Assembly: GCF_900104035.1 (NCBI RefSeq)
Contig: NZ_FNIT01000007.1
Location: forward strand, 62,001-126,000
Direction: 5' to 3'
DNA: 64,000 bases
Origin: Aureimonas jatrophae
GTDB lineage: Bacteria; Pseudomonadota; Alphaproteobacteria; Rhizobiales; Rhizobiaceae
Shown: in pieces, positions 37,529 to 47,049 of the stretch
Position numbering within the stretch: the stretch's first letter is position 1
Layout of the letters: the number at the start of each line of letters is the position of its first letter
Made by a program: the position numbers and the translations under genes
Notes under the pieces: generated by a model
Databases searched by the model: none
Told to the model about the DNA's origin: nothing
Seen by the model: only the letters and a program-made list of their open reading frames with translations

Positions 37529-38301
37529 GCGTGCGCGCCAAGCGGGTCGAAGCGGCGCAGCCGCGCCTCGCCGTCCGCCACCTCCAGCACCGATCCCGGC
37601 GGGATCGGCTGCCAGCCCGACGGATCGCAGCCGCAGGGCTCCGAAGCGACCAAGACGGACGACCCGTCGAGCTTGGCATAGAGCGAGGGCGGCTGGCCGT
37701 CGCTCGCCCAGCGGAAGGCGAAGAGCCGCTCGCCGTCGGAATGCACGGCCGCAAAGCGCAGCGCCTCGTCGGGCCCGCCGTTGAGCGCGAGGATGTCGCG
37801 GAGGGTCGCGGCATAGGCGCCGGCCGGATCGATCTCCGAGCCGCGGCCGAGCGCGGCCAGGAAGATCGCCTCCGAATCGCAGGTGCCGCGCCGCTCGCCA
37901 TACAGCGCGTCGGGGATCATCGCCTCGACCTCGCGGCGCAGGCGCGGATAGTCGCCGATCTGCCCGTTGTGCATGAAGAGTTGCCGCCCGTGCGCGAAGG
38001 GGTGGCAGTTGCCGGTGGACACCTCGCCCGAGGTCGCCGCCCGCACGTGGGCGAGAAACAGGCCGGAGCGGATCTGCCGGCAGAGCGAGACGAGGTTGCG
38101 GTCGCTCCAGGCCGGCAGGATGCCGCGGTAGAGGCCTGGCTCGGGACGCTCGGCGTACCAGCCGAGGCCGCAGCCGTCGCCGTTGACGACGGTGCGCGCT
38201 TCGCGCGCGGCCATGGACTGGGAGACCAGCGAGCCGGCCGGATGGATCAGGAGATCCTCCAGAAAGATCGGCGAGCCGGAATAGGCAAGGAGGCGGCACA
38301 T
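37450..38301 (-). CDS. Class II glutamine amidotransferase (YafJ/EgtC-like)
   Basis: 283 aa. Begins MCRLLAYSGSPIFLEDLL; Cys2 is the N-terminal nucleophile after Met removal. GDGCGLGWYAERPEPGLYRG, FLAHVRAATSGEVSTGNCHP and FMHNGQIGDYPRLRREVEAM are the Ntn-hydrolase glutamine-site motifs. Related to YafJ and EgtC, but no ergothioneine genes are present. It is followed downstream by the tail of the convergent MFS gene and lies 42 bp downstream of the racemase gene, likely in one transcript with it. Confidence 0.92.
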   Translation of the reverse strand: MCRLLAYSGSPIFLEDLLIHPAGSLVSQSMAAREARTVVNGDGCGLGWYAERPEPGLYRGILPAWSDRNLVSLCRQIRSGLFLAHVRAATSGEVSTGNCHPFAHGRQLFMHNGQIGDYPRLRREVEAMIPDALYGERRGTCDSEAIFLAALGRGSEIDPAGAYAATLRDILALNGGPDEALRFAAVHSDGERLFAFRWASDGQPPSLYAKLDGSSVLVASEPCGCDPSGWQPIPPGSVLEVADGEARLRRFDPLGAHAQPSAAPRVSALRDTVATAAATRNAA

Positions 38302-38343
38302 GCTGGGGGCAGGCTCTGCTGGGGTTCGGTGCGTCGCCCGATC

Positions 38344-39102
38344 CTATGCTGCGATGCGTTCCCCAAGCTGGCGCGAGGCCAAGAGACCGTTGTCCAGCGC
38401 GAAACGGCTCTTGTCCAGCGCAAACCGGATCGCCGCTTCGGCGTGGATCGTGGTGGAGTCGAAGCCGGGCAGCACCTGGGCGGCGGGGTCGATCAGAAGG
38501 CAGATCTCGGTGCAGCCGAGGATGACGCTGTCGGCGCCCGCGTCGCGGCCGCGCTGCACGACCTCTTCCATCGCCCGGCGCGAGGCGTCGAGGACGCGGC
38601 CGGCGCACAGTTCCTCGAAGATGACGCGGTGCACCAAGGCGCGGTCGGCCTCGTTCGGCACCAGCGGACGGATGCCGGCGCCCGCCTCCATGCGCGCATG
38701 GTAGAAGCCGTGCTCCATCGTGTAGCGCGTGGCCAGAAGCAGCGGGCGGCGGTGGCCGGCCGCCGCGATCCGGCGCCCGGTCTCGGCGACGATGTCGATG
38801 AGCGGCACGCCGACGGCGGCCTGCACGGCATCGGCGACGAGGTGCATCGTGTTGGTGCAGATCAGGACGCAGTCGGCGCCGGCCCGCTCCAGCCCTTGCG
38901 CGCTCTCGGCCAGCATCCGCGCCGCCTCGTCCCAGCGCCCCGCCTTCTGGAGCGCGACCACGGCCGAGAAGTCGAGCGAGTGGACGAGGACGTCGGCCGA
39001 GGCGAGGCCGCCGAGGCGCGCGCGCACGGCCTCGTTGAGAAGACGGTAGTAGACCGCGGTCGACTCCCAGCTCATGCCCCCGATCAGCCCGATCCGCTTC
39101 AT
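38344..39102 (-). CDS. Aspartate/glutamate racemase family protein
   Basis: 252 aa from the ATG at 39102 (GAGGAGCGG upstream). MKRIGLIGGMSWESTAVYYR and the two catalytic cysteine loops are clear: VLICTNTMHLVADAV (first Cys, in CTNTMH) and VILGCTEICLLI (second Cys, in GCTE). PLG-type PLIDIVAETG precedes the second half. It racemises aspartate, or another amino acid of the same family. A short internal repeat FALDKSRFALDNGLL sits near the C-terminus. Divergent from an Lrp-type regulator. Confidence 0.94.
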   Translation of the reverse strand: MKRIGLIGGMSWESTAVYYRLLNEAVRARLGGLASADVLVHSLDFSAVVALQKAGRWDEAARMLAESAQGLERAGADCVLICTNTMHLVADAVQAAVGVPLIDIVAETGRRIAAAGHRRPLLLATRYTMEHGFYHARMEAGAGIRPLVPNEADRALVHRVIFEELCAGRVLDASRRAMEEVVQRGRDAGADSVILGCTEICLLIDPAAQVLPGFDSTTIHAEAAIRFALDKSRFALDNGLLASRQLGERIAA

Positions 39103-39274
39103 CGCCCGCTCCTCGTGTCCGCGTTCCTGTCGCCCATGATGATGCGGTCGGATGGCACGCCGCAGGGCGCGTTTTCCAGCGAAGGGAACGGGAACGCGTG
39201 CACGCGCTCGGCGCCATTCAGGAGTTCGACGCACGGTTCTTGCATCGAGCGGTGAAACCCTGCACGGATGCTTC

Positions 39275-39739
39275 ATGCTCGACGATCGCGACCACCATCT
39301 TCTGGCGCTCCTGCAGGAGGATGCCGCCATTCCCGTCTCGGTGCTGGCCGAGCGGGTGAACCTGTCGCCCTCGGCCTGCTCGCGCCGCATCGCGCGGCTC
39401 GAGGCCGACGGCGTGATCGCGCGCCGCACGGCCGTGCTCGACCGGCGCAGCGTCAACCTGCCCACCACGGTCTTCGTGATCGTGAAGACGTCGAGCCATG
39501 AGGCGGGCTGGCTGGAGGAGTTCCGCGCCGCCGTCCAGGCGATCCCCGAGATCGTCGAGGTGCACCGGCTCACCGGCAACTTCGACTACATCCTGAAGGT
39601 GGTGCTGCCCGACGTCGAGACCTACGACGCGATCTACAAGCGCCTCGTCTCGCGCGTGACGCTGTTCGAGATGTCGGCCTACATCTCGATGGAGACCGTG
39701 AAGCACGAGACGCGCCTGCCGACCCGCTATGCGCGCTGA
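39275..39739 (+). CDS. Lrp/AsnC family transcriptional regulator
   Basis: 154 aa from the ATG at 39275. N-terminal winged HTH ([20 protein letters not shown], then [20 protein letters not shown]) and C-terminal RAM domain ([20 protein letters not shown]). The RAM domain binds amino acids. Divergent from the racemase across a 172-bp gap, the usual arrangement for a regulator of that gene. Confidence 0.94.
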   Translation: MLDDRDHHLLALLQEDAAIPVSVLAERVNLSPSACSRRIARLEADGVIARRTAVLDRRSVNLPTTVFVIVKTSSHEAGWLEEFRAAVQAIPEIVEVHRLTGNFDYILKVVLPDVETYDAIYKRLVSRVTLFEMSAYISMETVKHETRLPTRYAR

Positions 39740-39767
39740 CGGACCGTGTCCGCAGAGCCACAGGCGC

Positions 39768-39783
39768 TGTTTCACGTGAAACC
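39768..39783. other. parS-like centromere site 3
   Basis: TGTTTCACGTGAAACC, identical to sites 1 and 2, 28 bp after the Lrp stop. Intergenic. About 15 kb from the predicted origin. Confidence 0.88.
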
Positions 39784-39876
39784 GGGACTACCGGGCCGGG
39801 TGCTCCCTGCCCTAACGTGACCGCATTCGTCGGTTTTTCGCTGGTCCGACGCTCCCGACCCACCGAAAGACGGCTC

Positions 39877-40833
39877 ATGGTCCGCCTTGCCGCGCCGCTT
39901 CTGGCGGCGCTTCTCCTGGCCGCGCCGGCCGCGGCCGCAACGCCCGTCCCGCCCGGAAACCGCCACGCCGAGCAGCCCGCCGTGCCCGGCGCGTCGGGCC
40001 GGCGCACGGCCGCCACGCGCTCCACCTTCGAGGCCAAGTACGAGCGCATCCACCAGCTTCTCGCCACGAGCCGCGACCTGCAGGAGAAGATCCGCGCGAG
40101 CGCCCGGCGCTACCGCATCGATCCCGTCCACATCGCCGGCGCGCTGGTGGGAGAGCACACCTACAACGTCGACGCGATGGACCGCCTCCAGACCTACTAC
40201 GTCAAGGCGATGAGCTACCTGAACTCCGGCCTCGACTTCAGCCATGGCGGGGTCGGCATCGCCGAGTTCGTGGCGCGGCCCGAGTTCGCCGACTGCCGGG
40301 GCGCCAGCGACGCCGCCGTGTGGAGCTGCCGCGAGCGCGTCTTCGAGCGGCGCTTCCGGGGCCGCACCGTGGACGGCGTGCGCTATCCCGACAACCGCTT
40401 CGGCGCCGTGTTCTTCCAGCCCTACTATGCCGGCCAGACCTTCGGCCTCGGCCAGCTCAACCCGCTCACGGCCCTGTCGGTCTCGGACCGGGTGGAGCGC
40501 GTCTCGGGCTTCCCGGCGCTGGACATGCGAAAGGCCGGCGAGGTCTACGCCGCGATCATGAACCCCGACCAGTCGCTGGACTACGTCGCGGCGGTGATCG
40601 CGGCCGAGATCGAGGCCTATCGCGACATCGCCGGCTTCGACATCTCCGGCAATCCCGGCCTGACGGCGACGCTCTACAATGTGGGCGACCCGATCGGCCG
40701 GGCCGGCCAGCTGGCGAGCGAGAACCGGCAGCGCGGGGCCGGAGGGCTTGGGCCGCGCTGGCCCGAGGAGAACTACTACGGCTGGCTCGTCAACGCGAAG
40801 CTCGCCGACCTGAGGGCCATCTTCCCGCGCTGA
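39877..40833 (+). CDS. DUF1402 family exported protein
   Basis: 318 aa from the ATG at 39877, which gives a signal peptide (MVRLAAPLLAALLLAAPAAA). Conserved parts: FEAKYERIHQLLATSRDLQE, RYRIDPVHIAGALVGEHTYN (a Glu in a lysozyme-like context), YYAGQTFGLGQLNPLTALSV, and ISGNPGLTATLYNVGDP. These recall transglycosylase-like proteins (Glu, then GLGQLNP like GLMQ), so it may act on peptidoglycan; that is inference. DUF1402 is typical of Hyphomicrobiales. Function is not established to my knowledge. Confidence 0.75.
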   Translation: MVRLAAPLLAALLLAAPAAAATPVPPGNRHAEQPAVPGASGRRTAATRSTFEAKYERIHQLLATSRDLQEKIRASARRYRIDPVHIAGALVGEHTYNVDAMDRLQTYYVKAMSYLNSGLDFSHGGVGIAEFVARPEFADCRGASDAAVWSCRERVFERRFRGRTVDGVRYPDNRFGAVFFQPYYAGQTFGLGQLNPLTALSVSDRVERVSGFPALDMRKAGEVYAAIMNPDQSLDYVAAVIAAEIEAYRDIAGFDISGNPGLTATLYNVGDPIGRAGQLASENRQRGAGGLGPRWPEENYYGWLVNAKLADLRAIFPR

Positions 40834-40881
40834 GGTGGTGTTTCGGGGGCCGATCCCTCGGCGCCCCGAAGCCGCCCCCGG

Positions 40882-43800
40882 CTACTCGGCGGGCGTCGCA
40901 TCCGGTGCGGGTCCCTTGGGCTCGAAGCGCCAGGGGAAGCGACCGTCGCGCTCGATCTCGTCCTTGGTGCGCTCCTCCGGACGGCGTTTGCCGCGCCGCG
41001 TCTCGCGGCCCCAGAACAGCCCCTTGCGACGCTCGCCCATGCGCTCGAACAAGGCGAACAGCGCCGGCACGATGAAGATGCCGATGAAGGTCGCCGCCAG
41101 CATGCCGCCGATCGCCGCCGTGCCGATGGCGTTGCGCGAGGCCGCGCCCGCCCCGCTCGTCGTCACCAGCGGGATCAGGCCGAGGATGAAGGCGAGCGCC
41201 GTCATCAGAACGGCGCGGAAGCGCTGGCGCGCCCCCATAACCGCGCTCTCGGTGATCTCCATCCCGTCCACCTCGCGCCGCTCCTTGGCGAACTCCACGA
41301 TCAGGATGGCGTTCTTAGCGGCGAGACCGATCAGCATCACCATGCCGATCTGCGAGTAGATGTTGGAGGAGTAGCCGAAGAGCGCGAGCGAGCCCGCCGC
41401 ACCCGCGGCCGCGATCGCGATCGACAGCATCACGGCGAGCGGCTGCAGCCAGCTTTCGTACTGACCGACCAGGAACAGGTAGGCGAAGACGAAGGCGAGC
41501 GCGAAGGCGATGTAGGTCACCGAGCCCGCCTGCTGCTCTTGGAAGCTCGTGCCGGAGAACTGGTAGGAGTAGCCCGGCGGCAGCGTCTCGGCCGCCACCT
41601 CCTGCAGCGCCTGGAGAGCCGCGCCCGACGAGTAGCCGCTTGCGGGCTGGCCCGTGATCTCGGGCGCGGTGAAGAGGTTGAAGCGCGGCACCGCATAGGG
41701 GCCGAAGGTCGTGTCCACCTTCACCAGCGATCGCAGCGGCACCATCTGGCCGCTCGCGTTCTTGGCGTAGAGGTCGCCGATGTCGGTGGTGACGGCGCGC
41801 GCGCCGGCCTCCGCCTGGAGGCGCACCTGGTAGATGATGCCGTCGTAGATGAACTGGTTGACGTAGGTCTCGCCCATGGTGGAGCCGACCGTGTCGTAGA
41901 TGTCCTGGACCGTGAGGCCCAGCGTCTCGGCGCGGTCGCGGTCGATGTTCATGTAGAGGCGCGGCACGTCGGCCGAGAAGGTCGTGCGCGCGCCCTCGAT
42001 CTCGGGCCGCTCGTTGGCGGCCGACACGAAGGCGTCGGCGACCTGGGCGATCTCGGCCGGGTCCTGGCCCTGCTGGGCGAGGAGCTGGAAGGTGAAGCCG
42101 CCGACCGAGCCGAGGCCCGGAATGGGCGGCGGCGGGAAGGCCGCGACCTGGACGCCCGGAATGGCCGCGAACTTGCCCCGCAGCTCGCCGAGGATCTGGA
42201 ACAGGTCGGGCCGCTCGCCCCAGGGCTTCAGCGTCACGATGCCGAGCCCGCCGGAGGTGCGCTGCGACGACTGGAGAAGCGAGTAGCCCGCGTTCAGCAC
42301 GTAGGCGTTCACGCCCTCGGTCTCGCTGAGGATGTCGCCGATCTCCAGCATCGCCTCCGTGGTGCGCTGGAGCGAGGCGCCGTCGGGCAGCGACACGTCG
42401 AACAGGATCGCGCCCTGGTCCTCGTCGGGCAAGAGCGTCGAGGGCAGCGACACGAGCGAGATGGCGGCTACCGCGAAGCCGACGGCCAGGACGCCGAGCG
42501 CCACGAGGACGCGCTTCACCAGGAAGGTGACGGCACCGGCATAGGCGTTGCGCGTCTTGTCGAGACCCTTGTTGAACCAGCGCAAGGGACCCCAGGCGGC
42601 GGTCGGCGGGCGCAGCATGGCGGCGGCGAGCGCGGGGGTGAGCGTCAGCGCCACCACCGAGGACAGCAGCATCGAGATCGACAGCGCCAGGCCGAACTGC
42701 CGGTAGAGCTGGCCTGACAGGCCGGGCAGGAAGGTGGTCGGCAGGAACACGGCGAGCAGCACCAGCGTCGTCGAGATGATCGGGCCGGTGATCTCGCGCA
42801 TGGCGATCCGCGTCGCCTCCACGCGGTCGACGTTCCGCTCGGTCATCACGCGCTGGACGTTCTCGACCACCAGGATCGCGTCGTCCACCACGAGGCCGAT
42901 GGCCAGGATCAGCGCGAGCAGCGTGATGACGTTGATCGTGAAGCCGATGGCGAGCAGCACCGCGAACGTGCCGATCAGCGACACGGGGATGGCGAGCGCG
43001 GGGATCAGCGTCGAGCGCCAGTCCTGCAGGAACAGGAACACCACCACCACGATGATCGCCGCGGTGATGCCGAGCGTCAGCACGATCTCGTGGATCGTCG
43101 CGTCCACGAACTGCGTGGAGTCGTAGATGATCTGGTAGTCGAGCCCCTGCGGGAACTCGGGCCGCAGGCGCTCCAGCTCGGCGCGCACCGCCGTGACCGT
43201 CTGCAGCGCGTTGGCGCCGGGCGCCTGGTTGATCTGGATGGTCTTGCCGGGGTTCGTCCCGACATAGGTGTTGACCGCGTAGCTTTCCGAGCCGAGCTCG
43301 ACGCGCGCCACGTCCTTGAGGCGCACGATCGCGCCGTTCGGCTCGGCGCGCACCACGATGTTCTGGAACTGTTCGGGCGTGTTGAGCTGCCCCTGCGCGG
43401 TGATCGTGTAGACCGTCGCCTGGCCCTCGGGCGCCGGCGAGCCGCCGATCTGGCCGGTGGAGGCGGGCAGGTTCTCGGCGGTGATCGCCGCGGTCACCTC
43501 GGCCGGCGAGATGGAGAGCGCGGCCATGCGCACGGGATCGGTCCAGATGCGCATGGCGTAGTCGGCGTTGCCGAGAACGTTGGCGTCGCCCACGCCCTCC
43601 ACGCGCTGCAGCGCGGTGACCACCGAGGACGACAGGTAGGCGCCGATGTCGATGGTCGACACCTGGCCGCCTTCCGACGAGAAGGCCACCGCCATCAGGA
43701 AGTTCGGCGAGCGCGAGCGCACCGTCACGCCCTGCCGCGTCACCGCCTCGGGAAGCTGCGCGGTGGCGAGCTGGACGCGGTTCGACACGTTGACCTGCGC

Positions 43801-44109
43801 GATGTCGGGGTCGGTGCCGATCGCGAACGTGATCGAAAGCGAGTAGGTGCCCGAGTCCGTGGAGGTCGAGGACATGTAGATCATGTCCTCGACGCCGTTG
43901 ATGGCGCGCTCCAGCGGATCGCCGACGGCCTGGGCCAGGACGGTCGAGTCGGCGCCGGGATAGGTCGCCGACACCGAGACCGTGGGCGGCGTGATCTCGG
44001 GATATTGCGAGATCGGCAGGACGAGGATGGCGAGGAGCCCCGCCAGCACCACAACGATCGAGACGACGCCGGCCAGTCGCGGCCGGCGGATGAAGATGTC
44101 GGAGATCAC
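40882..44109 (-). CDS. RND multidrug efflux permease (AcrB/HAE1 family)
   Basis: 1075 aa. Starts MISDIFIRRPRLAGVVSIVV; twelve membrane helices with two large periplasmic loops. Proton-relay residues are present: the Asp-Asp pair in IGLVVDDAILVVENVQ and the Lys in IGLAAKNAILIVEFAKE. ISQYPEITPPTVSVSATYPG is the canonical HAE1 porter-domain opening. It pumps hydrophobic or amphiphilic drugs to the outer membrane channel through the adaptor encoded upstream; start and adaptor stop overlap by 4 bp. No TolC-like gene is nearby. The C-terminal tail (about 50 residues) is highly charged. Confidence 0.97.
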   Translation of the reverse strand: MISDIFIRRPRLAGVVSIVVVLAGLLAILVLPISQYPEITPPTVSVSATYPGADSTVLAQAVGDPLERAINGVEDMIYMSSTSTDSGTYSLSITFAIGTDPDIAQVNVSNRVQLATAQLPEAVTRQGVTVRSRSPNFLMAVAFSSEGGQVSTIDIGAYLSSSVVTALQRVEGVGDANVLGNADYAMRIWTDPVRMAALSISPAEVTAAITAENLPASTGQIGGSPAPEGQATVYTITAQGQLNTPEQFQNIVVRAEPNGAIVRLKDVARVELGSESYAVNTYVGTNPGKTIQINQAPGANALQTVTAVRAELERLRPEFPQGLDYQIIYDSTQFVDATIHEIVLTLGITAAIIVVVVFLFLQDWRSTLIPALAIPVSLIGTFAVLLAIGFTINVITLLALILAIGLVVDDAILVVENVQRVMTERNVDRVEATRIAMREITGPIISTTLVLLAVFLPTTFLPGLSGQLYRQFGLALSISMLLSSVVALTLTPALAAAMLRPPTAAWGPLRWFNKGLDKTRNAYAGAVTFLVKRVLVALGVLAVGFAVAAISLVSLPSTLLPDEDQGAILFDVSLPDGASLQRTTEAMLEIGDILSETEGVNAYVLNAGYSLLQSSQRTSGGLGIVTLKPWGERPDLFQILGELRGKFAAIPGVQVAAFPPPPIPGLGSVGGFTFQLLAQQGQDPAEIAQVADAFVSAANERPEIEGARTTFSADVPRLYMNIDRDRAETLGLTVQDIYDTVGSTMGETYVNQFIYDGIIYQVRLQAEAGARAVTTDIGDLYAKNASGQMVPLRSLVKVDTTFGPYAVPRFNLFTAPEITGQPASGYSSGAALQALQEVAAETLPPGYSYQFSGTSFQEQQAGSVTYIAFALAFVFAYLFLVGQYESWLQPLAVMLSIAIAAAGAAGSLALFGYSSNIYSQIGMVMLIGLAAKNAILIVEFAKERREVDGMEITESAVMGARQRFRAVLMTALAFILGLIPLVTTSGAGAASRNAIGTAAIGGMLAATFIGIFIVPALFALFERMGERRKGLFWGRETRRGKRRPEERTKDEIERDGRFPWRFEPKGPAPDATPAE

Positions 44110-45860
44110 CGGGCGCCCCCCGAGCCGCTGCCCTGGCCGTTGTTCTGGGAGCCGCCGCCCTCGGGGGCCTGCGCGCCCTCGCCCTGCGTGGATCCTTCCT
44201 GCGCGCCGTCCCCGCCCTCCGCGTTGTTTCCGCCCTCGGGCCGCTGGGCGCGGCGCTGCTGCGCCTCGGCGTCGGCCTGTTCCTGCGTCAGCGGTCGGAC
44301 GACGGTGCCTTCCTTCACGTTGGCCGAGCCGCGCACCACGACGCGCTCGCCGCTCTGAAGGCCGGAGGTGACGGCGGCCATGTTGTTGCCCACCGCCTCG
44401 GCGGAGACCTCGATCGCGCGCCGCTCGATCTTGTCGCCCTCGCCGACCACCAGCACCGAGCGGCCCTCGCGCGAGAGCTGGATCGCGGCCTGCGGCACGA
44501 CGGGTCGCATGGGCGGGTTCTTCTGGCTCGCCACCAGCGTCACGTTCTGGTTGGCAAGAAGGAAGCCGCCGGGATTGGGAAAGCTGATGCGCGCCTCCAC
44601 CGTGCCGGTGGCTGAGTTCACCGTGTTGCCGACGAAGTCGAAGTCGCCGGCCGGCTGGTAGTCCGCCCCGTTGGGCAGGCGCAGGTTGAGATTGTAGTCC
44701 GCGCCGATCTGCCGGTCGTCGGCCGAGGCCGAAGCATCGACGGCGGCGCCCTCGGGCGGCGGCGGCGCTCCGGCCGCGCCCGTGCCGTCGGCCGAGGCGA
44801 TACGCGTGCCGGCCTCGGTGGGGGGCGTCGTCTCGGCCGGCGCCTGGTCGGGAACCGAGGCGTCGCCCTCGCCTTCCCCATCGCCGCCGCTTCCGCCGGC
44901 CCCGCCGGTGCGCCCGTTCTGCGCGGTCTCGATCGGGGCCTCCTCGCCGGCGCCCACGCCCACGCGCTGCCAGGTGACGAGCTGGTCCTCGGCGATCGGG
45001 AAGACGCCCCAGATCGGGTCCAGCTGCGTGAGCGTGGCGAGGTCGGTCGTGGTGGTGGTGGAGACGTAGTTGCCGCGCGTGATCAGCGGCTGGCTCATCT
45101 CGCCGTCGATGGCCGCCGTGATGCGCGTGTAGCTGAGGTTGAGCTGGGCTTGGGTGAGGGCCGCCTGCGCCTGGAGAAGGGCGGCCTGCGCGTTCTCGAG
45201 GTTGGCGGTGGCGGTGTCGAGCGTCGCGCGCGCCGTGACGCCCGAGGACGCCAGCTCCTCCTGCCGGTTGTAGTCGCGCTGGGCCTGGTTGACGGTGGCC
45301 TGCGCGCCCGAGAGCTGGGCTTCCGCCGCCCGCACCGAGGCCTCGTACTGGGCGGGCTCGATCTGGAACAGGAGATCGCCCTGCTTCACCTTCTGACCGC
45401 CGGTGAAGAACACCTCCTGGATGTAGCCATCGACGCGCGCCCGGATCGAGACCTGCTCGATGGGCTGGATCGTGCCGATGAAGCTGAACGAGTCGCCGAC
45501 CGACTGCGTGGCGACCGTCTGGACGATCACCGCGGCCGGCTCGCCGTTGGTTTCGCCGTTCTGGCCGCCCTGGCCCCCCTCGCCGCTTCCGCCCTCGGCG
45601 CTCGTCTCACCCTCCTCGCCGCCTCCGAAGAGGCCGGCCAGGAAACCCGGCAGCGGGACGTGGCCGATCAGCGGCAGGTCGATGCCGCTCTTGCGCTCGC
45701 CCGCTTGTTCGCGTCCCTGTTCGCCCTCGGCCTGCTGCCCGCCGCCGGACCCGCCCCCGCTGCCGCCGCTCTGGGCATGGGCGGGCGCGGCGGCGCCGAG
45801 CGCGAGAACGAGGGAAAGCGCGGCCCAGTCGCGGCGGCGCTGGAAGAGGTGTCGGGTCAT
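44106..45860 (-). CDS. RND efflux periplasmic adaptor (HlyD/AcrA family) with low-complexity insertions
   Basis: 584 aa from the ATG at 45860, giving a signal peptide (LSLVLALGAAAPAHA). Core: lipoyl/hairpin segment IRARVDGYIQEVFFTGGQKV, coiled-coil hairpin of A/Q-rich repeats (TVNQAQRDYNRQEELASSGV), beta-barrel and membrane-proximal domain VVPQAAIQLSREGRSVLVV. Unusual are three low-complexity blocks: a Gly/Glu linker after the signal (about residues 30-110), a Gly/Asp/Pro block in the middle (about 310-385), and a Gln/Gly tail (about 540-584). They make it roughly 200 residues longer than AcrA. Forms the pump with the adjacent permease. Confidence 0.95.
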   Translation of the reverse strand: MTRHLFQRRRDWAALSLVLALGAAAPAHAQSGGSGGGSGGGQQAEGEQGREQAGERKSGIDLPLIGHVPLPGFLAGLFGGGEEGETSAEGGSGEGGQGGQNGETNGEPAAVIVQTVATQSVGDSFSFIGTIQPIEQVSIRARVDGYIQEVFFTGGQKVKQGDLLFQIEPAQYEASVRAAEAQLSGAQATVNQAQRDYNRQEELASSGVTARATLDTATANLENAQAALLQAQAALTQAQLNLSYTRITAAIDGEMSQPLITRGNYVSTTTTTDLATLTQLDPIWGVFPIAEDQLVTWQRVGVGAGEEAPIETAQNGRTGGAGGSGGDGEGEGDASVPDQAPAETTPPTEAGTRIASADGTGAAGAPPPPEGAAVDASASADDRQIGADYNLNLRLPNGADYQPAGDFDFVGNTVNSATGTVEARISFPNPGGFLLANQNVTLVASQKNPPMRPVVPQAAIQLSREGRSVLVVGEGDKIERRAIEVSAEAVGNNMAAVTSGLQSGERVVVRGSANVKEGTVVRPLTQEQADAEAQQRRAQRPEGGNNAEGGDGAQEGSTQGEGAQAPEGGGSQNNGQGSGSGGAR

Positions 45861-46081
45861 GGCCGAAGTCCGGGTCGCCTCGGGCCGGGGCCGAAGGACA
45901 TCAAAGGATCGACAGCGGAAATTAGTCGGCTCCGAACCCACGGCGAGGGGCAGGAGCGATCCGCTGGCCGGTCACGCTCGCGTGAGCGGCGGCGGCATCG
46001 CTCCGGAAAGTCCTCGACCGTGCATCGAACGGAGGGCTTCGGGCTCTGCGAGCGCCGGCCGGGCGCCGCCCCCTTCCACCC

Positions 46082-46477
46082 CTATCGGCGGCGGCGCGCG
46101 GCCTGTTCGCGCTCGGCGCGGGTCGCCATCTCCTCCAGGGTTTCCAGAAGCATGCGCACGTCCGCCTCGGACAGGATCGCGATGGTCTCGGCTAATCGAT
46201 TGGCGAGCGCCGTGGCGTCGGGTCGCAGGCCCCCCGTGGCGACGCTGACCTTGGGATGCGAAAGCTCGGCGAGACGCTCCAGCTCCTCGGCATCGTCCCA
46301 GATGACGTTGAGATAGCCGATGATGCGCTGCAGGAGCTGCCAGGTCGGGCGCCCGCGCCGGCCATGCTCCAGCGCCGACAGGTAGGCGCCCGACACGCCG
46401 AGCGCCTGCGCCATCTCGCTCTGCGTCACGCCCTTCTGGCGGCGCAGCTCGCGCACCTTCTCGCCGAACGGGGTCAC
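46082..46477 (-). CDS. XRE-family helix-turn-helix regulator
   Basis: 131 aa from a GTG at 46477 that overlaps the Smr stop (GTGA). HTH at residues 5-60: FGEKVRELRRQKGVTQSEMA, QALGVSGAYLSALEHGRRGR. The rest is helical and acidic. In Hyphomicrobiales a gene of this kind commonly ends the mltA-Smr unit. Targets unknown. Confidence 0.9.
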   Translation of the reverse strand: MTPFGEKVRELRRQKGVTQSEMAQALGVSGAYLSALEHGRRGRPTWQLLQRIIGYLNVIWDDAEELERLAELSHPKVSVATGGLRPDATALANRLAETIAILSEADVRMLLETLEEMATRAEREQAARRRR

Positions 46478-47049
46478 GGCGTGCCCGGGCGCTTGCGCAC
46501 GCGCACGTAAAAGGCGCCCTCGCCGCCATGGCCGCGCTCGGCCGGCTCGAAGCCCGACACGAGCGAACGGAAGTCGGCGGTCGCGAACCAGTGCGGCAGC
46601 GCGCGCTTCAGCGAACCGGTGGAGCCGAGCGAGGCGCCGCGACCCGTGATCACGAGAACGATGCGCAGACCGTTGGCTTGCGCCCGGCGCAGAAAGAACA
46701 GAAGCGTGCCGTGCGCGCTCGCCTCGGTCTGGCCGTGGAGGTCGATCCGGTCCTCCAGCGGAATGCGCCCGCGCCCGATCTTGCGGCGCACCGGACGCTC
46801 GATCGGGTGAAGCGCGGGCGGCGAAGCGGACCCGCGCGCGGGGGCGGAAGCGGTCGTACCGGCCAGAAGCGCGCGCAGCGCGGCGGGGCTGGCGGGCGCG
46901 GGTGCCGGCGGCGGCGCGGTCATGGCGGCAGGGGCGTCCGGCTCCGGCTCGGCTTCGGGCAGCGCGCGGCCGCGCATGGGCTTGGCGGTGAGCGCGATCG
47001 CCCGCCACAGCCGCTTCTCCTCGCCCGTCAGCGCGCGCCGCTTTCTCAC
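46474..47049 (-). CDS. Smr/MutS2-C-terminal domain protein
   Basis: 191 aa from the GTG at 47049 overlapping the mltA stop; a longer ATG start at 47103 would lie inside mltA. The Smr domain occupies the C-terminal half: RIDLHGQTEASAHGTLLFFL, IVLVITGRGASLGSTGSLKR (LDLHG and TGRG signatures). The first half is proline/alanine-rich and probably disordered. Smr domains are nicking nucleases or RNA-binding modules. Operon with mltA and the Tim44-like gene. Confidence 0.92.
   Translation of the reverse strand: MRKRRALTGEEKRLWRAIALTAKPMRGRALPEAEPEPDAPAAMTAPPPAPAPASPAALRALLAGTTASAPARGSASPPALHPIERPVRRKIGRGRIPLEDRIDLHGQTEASAHGTLLFFLRRAQANGLRIVLVITGRGASLGSTGSLKRALPHWFATADFRSLVSGFEPAERGHGGEGAFYVRVRKRPGTP

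Noticed and set aside
35657-39217. 1186-codon open frame on the minus strand (and a 1045-codon frame on the plus strand, 36118-39255)
   Set aside because: They overlap the MFS, amidotransferase, racemase and Lrp genes in other frames and have Arg/Ala/Gly/Pro-rich shadow composition with no family motif. Long shadows are normal at this GC content.
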